This document shows, in pieces, positions 62,363 to 64,000 of a stretch of DNA of 64,000 nt. How positions within the stretch are numbered: the stretch's first letter is position 1; each line of letters begins with the position of its first letter. Both the position numbers and the translations under genes were made by a program. A model generated the notes under the pieces. It had not been told where the DNA came from and ran no database searches. It worked only from the letters and a program-made list of their open reading frames with translations. The stretch is from an uncultured Bacteroidota bacterium (GTDB lineage Bacteria; Bacteroidota; Bacteroidia; Chitinophagales; Chitinophagaceae). The stretch spans positions 124,001 to 188,000 of the forward strand of contig CAISPO010000003.1 in assembly GCA_903887415.1 (NCBI GenBank), read 5' to 3'.

Positions 62363-63418
62363 TTATCTGCGGCCACCACCACCGCCATGACCACCGCCAC
62401 CACCGCGGCTGCCACCACCTCCTCCACCGGAACGTCCACCGCCACCGCCGCCGAAACTGCGGGCGCCGCCGCCAAAGCTACGTGCAGCAGGTGCACCACC
62501 ACCACGATTACCGCCTGAGAAGCCACCACGGCCACCACCATATGCAGAACCGCCACCGCGGCTGCCTGCGCTATACCCGCGGCCTCCCTGGCTCGCACCA
62601 CGCTGCCCTCCATTCTGACTGAAATGCTGGCCTCCGGTATTTCCTCTTTGCGACATTTGATTACCCCCGCTCATGCGGTTGCCGCTCATACCATTTGTAT
62701 TACCTCTTTGGCCAATAGAATTACTATGATTAGCAGATGCAAGCGTTGAGCTACGAAGCCCCACAGAGTTAGAATTTGAAGTTCTGAGGCCATTGCCCGC
62801 AGTGTGGTTAGCTATACGGTTGCCTATGCTGGTGCGTGGGCCATAGCCTGTACCGCCTGCATATCCACCCCGGTACCCGCCTTCATATCCGCCGTAATAC
62901 CTGTTCCAGTAGCCGCCGTAAGCATGACCATACCAGCCGCCCGCGTAAAACGGATAATTCCAGCAGCTATAAAATCCCGGATACCCGAACCATGTATTCC
63001 AGCCCCAGCCGCCATACCAGCACGGCCCGAAACCAAAACTAATGCCTGGGCCATACCAGGGGTTGTACCCCCACATCGGGTCAACCCAAAACGGGTTGTA
63101 CCAAAATGGATTATAAAAAGCACTGTAATAACCCATGTTGTAGAATGAGTTGTCAAAACGGTTTATGCGTGAGCTGTACGAGTCATCGTCATAGTCCACA
63201 TAATCATCAGGGTTGTTATAGCTCTGATAATTATCCGGGGCGTTGTTATCACCCTGGGTCGCGTTGTTTTGCTGGTTATTGTCGTAGCGACGGTTGTTTT
63301 GCCGAGTAGTATCATTGCCACCCTGATCTCTGCCGGTAGCATAAATATCATCAGTCTGGGCGCTGGCTGCAAACCCAACCCCGACGAGCAATAACGCAGA
63401 TAAAAGGATACGTTTCAT
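62363..63418 (-). CDS. Secreted protein: Asn/Asp-rich, aromatic Gly-Tyr-Trp-rich and RGG-like regions
   Basis: A 351-residue protein with signal peptide MKRILLSALLLVGVGFAASAQ. Residues about 25-95 are Asn/Asp/Gln-rich. Residues about 95-185 are extremely aromatic (FYNPFWYNPFWVDPMWGYNPWYG, WYGGWGWNTWFGYPGFY, YGGYWNRYYGGYEGG). Residues about 190-280 are Ser/Asn-rich. The last ~75 residues are Gly with regularly spaced Arg (GGGRGG, RSGGGGGGSRGGGGG). No enzyme domain is present. The mix of aromatic stickers and RGG-type repeats is typical of self-associating, disordered proteins, but this is a secreted bacterial one; role unknown. A rho-independent terminator follows. Confidence 0.8.
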   Translation of the reverse strand: MKRILLSALLLVGVGFAASAQTDDIYATGRDQGGNDTTRQNNRRYDNNQQNNATQGDNNAPDNYQSYNNPDDYVDYDDDSYSSRINRFDNSFYNMGYYSAFYNPFWYNPFWVDPMWGYNPWYGPGISFGFGPCWYGGWGWNTWFGYPGFYSCWNYPFYAGGWYGHAYGGYWNRYYGGYEGGYRGGYAGGTGYGPRTSIGNRIANHTAGNGLRTSNSNSVGLRSSTLASANHSNSIGQRGNTNGMSGNRMSGGNQMSQRGNTGGQHFSQNGGQRGASQGGRGYSAGSRGGGSAYGGGRGGFSGGNRGGGAPAARSFGGGARSFGGGGGGRSGGGGGGSRGGGGGHGGGGGRR

Positions 63419-63458
63419 TTTGAATAGTTTTTTACTTAAAAATGCTTAGTGAAATTAC

Positions 63459-63466
63459 TACTTTTG
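63459..63466 (+). promoter_or_regulatory. TACTTTTG -7 box for proS
   Basis: An exact TAnnTTTG match 49 bases before the proS start codon at 63515. Confidence 0.55.
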
Positions 63467-63496
63467 CGGTACTCCACCAATTAAATAGACCTCTAA

Positions 63497-64000
<504 letters not shown>

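Noticed and set aside
62341-62613. 90-codon minus-strand open frame rich in Ala/Val, and opposing Ala/Thr-rich plus-strand frame at 62303-62518
   Set aside because: Both are shifted readings of the Gly-codon-rich 3' end of the 62363-63418 gene.

Overview
The window reads as a chromosomal segment of a Bacteroidota bacterium, most likely Chitinophagia/Chitinophagaceae-like. The evidence is three secreted proteins with type IX secretion (T9SS type A) C-terminal sorting domains, TAnnTTTG-type -7 promoter boxes before many genes, many OM beta-barrel and Ig-like proteins, a lysine-rich small secretome, a lone terminase gpP-like HTH protein, and several families of dispersed intergenic repeats. No rRNA, CRISPR array or complete insertion sequence was seen. 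One tRNA is present. The window cuts genes at both ends: a membrane protein on the left and proS on the right.

Layout. 1-2.4 kb: end of a membrane protein, a VOC protein and a phage-terminase-like HTH protein. 2.4-5.8 kb: an AT-rich accessory island with a structured non-coding stretch, a coupled two-gene cassette of unknown function (2923-4787) and a small membrane protein. 5.8-14.5 kb: metabolic and envelope genes (3-hydroxybutyrate dehydrogenase-like SDR, alpha/beta hydrolase, S9 peptidase, Ig-like lipoprotein, glutathione peroxidase, divergent thioesterase/FAH pair). 14.7-16.7 kb: tRNA-Leu(CAG), followed by an HNH endonuclease gene and a flavin monooxygenase gene. Each is bounded by a further copy of the tRNA 3' end, which looks like serial insertion at this tRNA. 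16.8-34.8 kb: housekeeping and envelope genes, including lipB, a DEAD helicase, two M1 peptidases in the wider region, an mlaEFD-type lipid transport operon, mtgA and hldD/rfaD. 34.9-43 kb: VCBS-repeat T9SS protein, SDR, M1 aminopeptidase and an OmpA-family protein.

43-60 kb is the most striking region. It holds a 1376-residue adhesin-like protein with an ALK/LTK-type glycine-rich domain and PKD-like repeats, and upstream of it a 4149-residue protein with about 43 copies of a ~73-residue Ig-like (BIG2-like) domain, each with two conserved cysteines. Both carry T9SS sorting domains. The OmpA-family gene lies 24 bp downstream of the 1376-residue gene. I infer a cell-surface adhesion or gliding module anchored to peptidoglycan. 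60-64 kb: ruvX (yqgF), a FadL/OmpP1-type porin, a secreted glycine/aromatic-rich protein and the start of proS.

All family assignments come from reading motifs in the translations. No database search was run.
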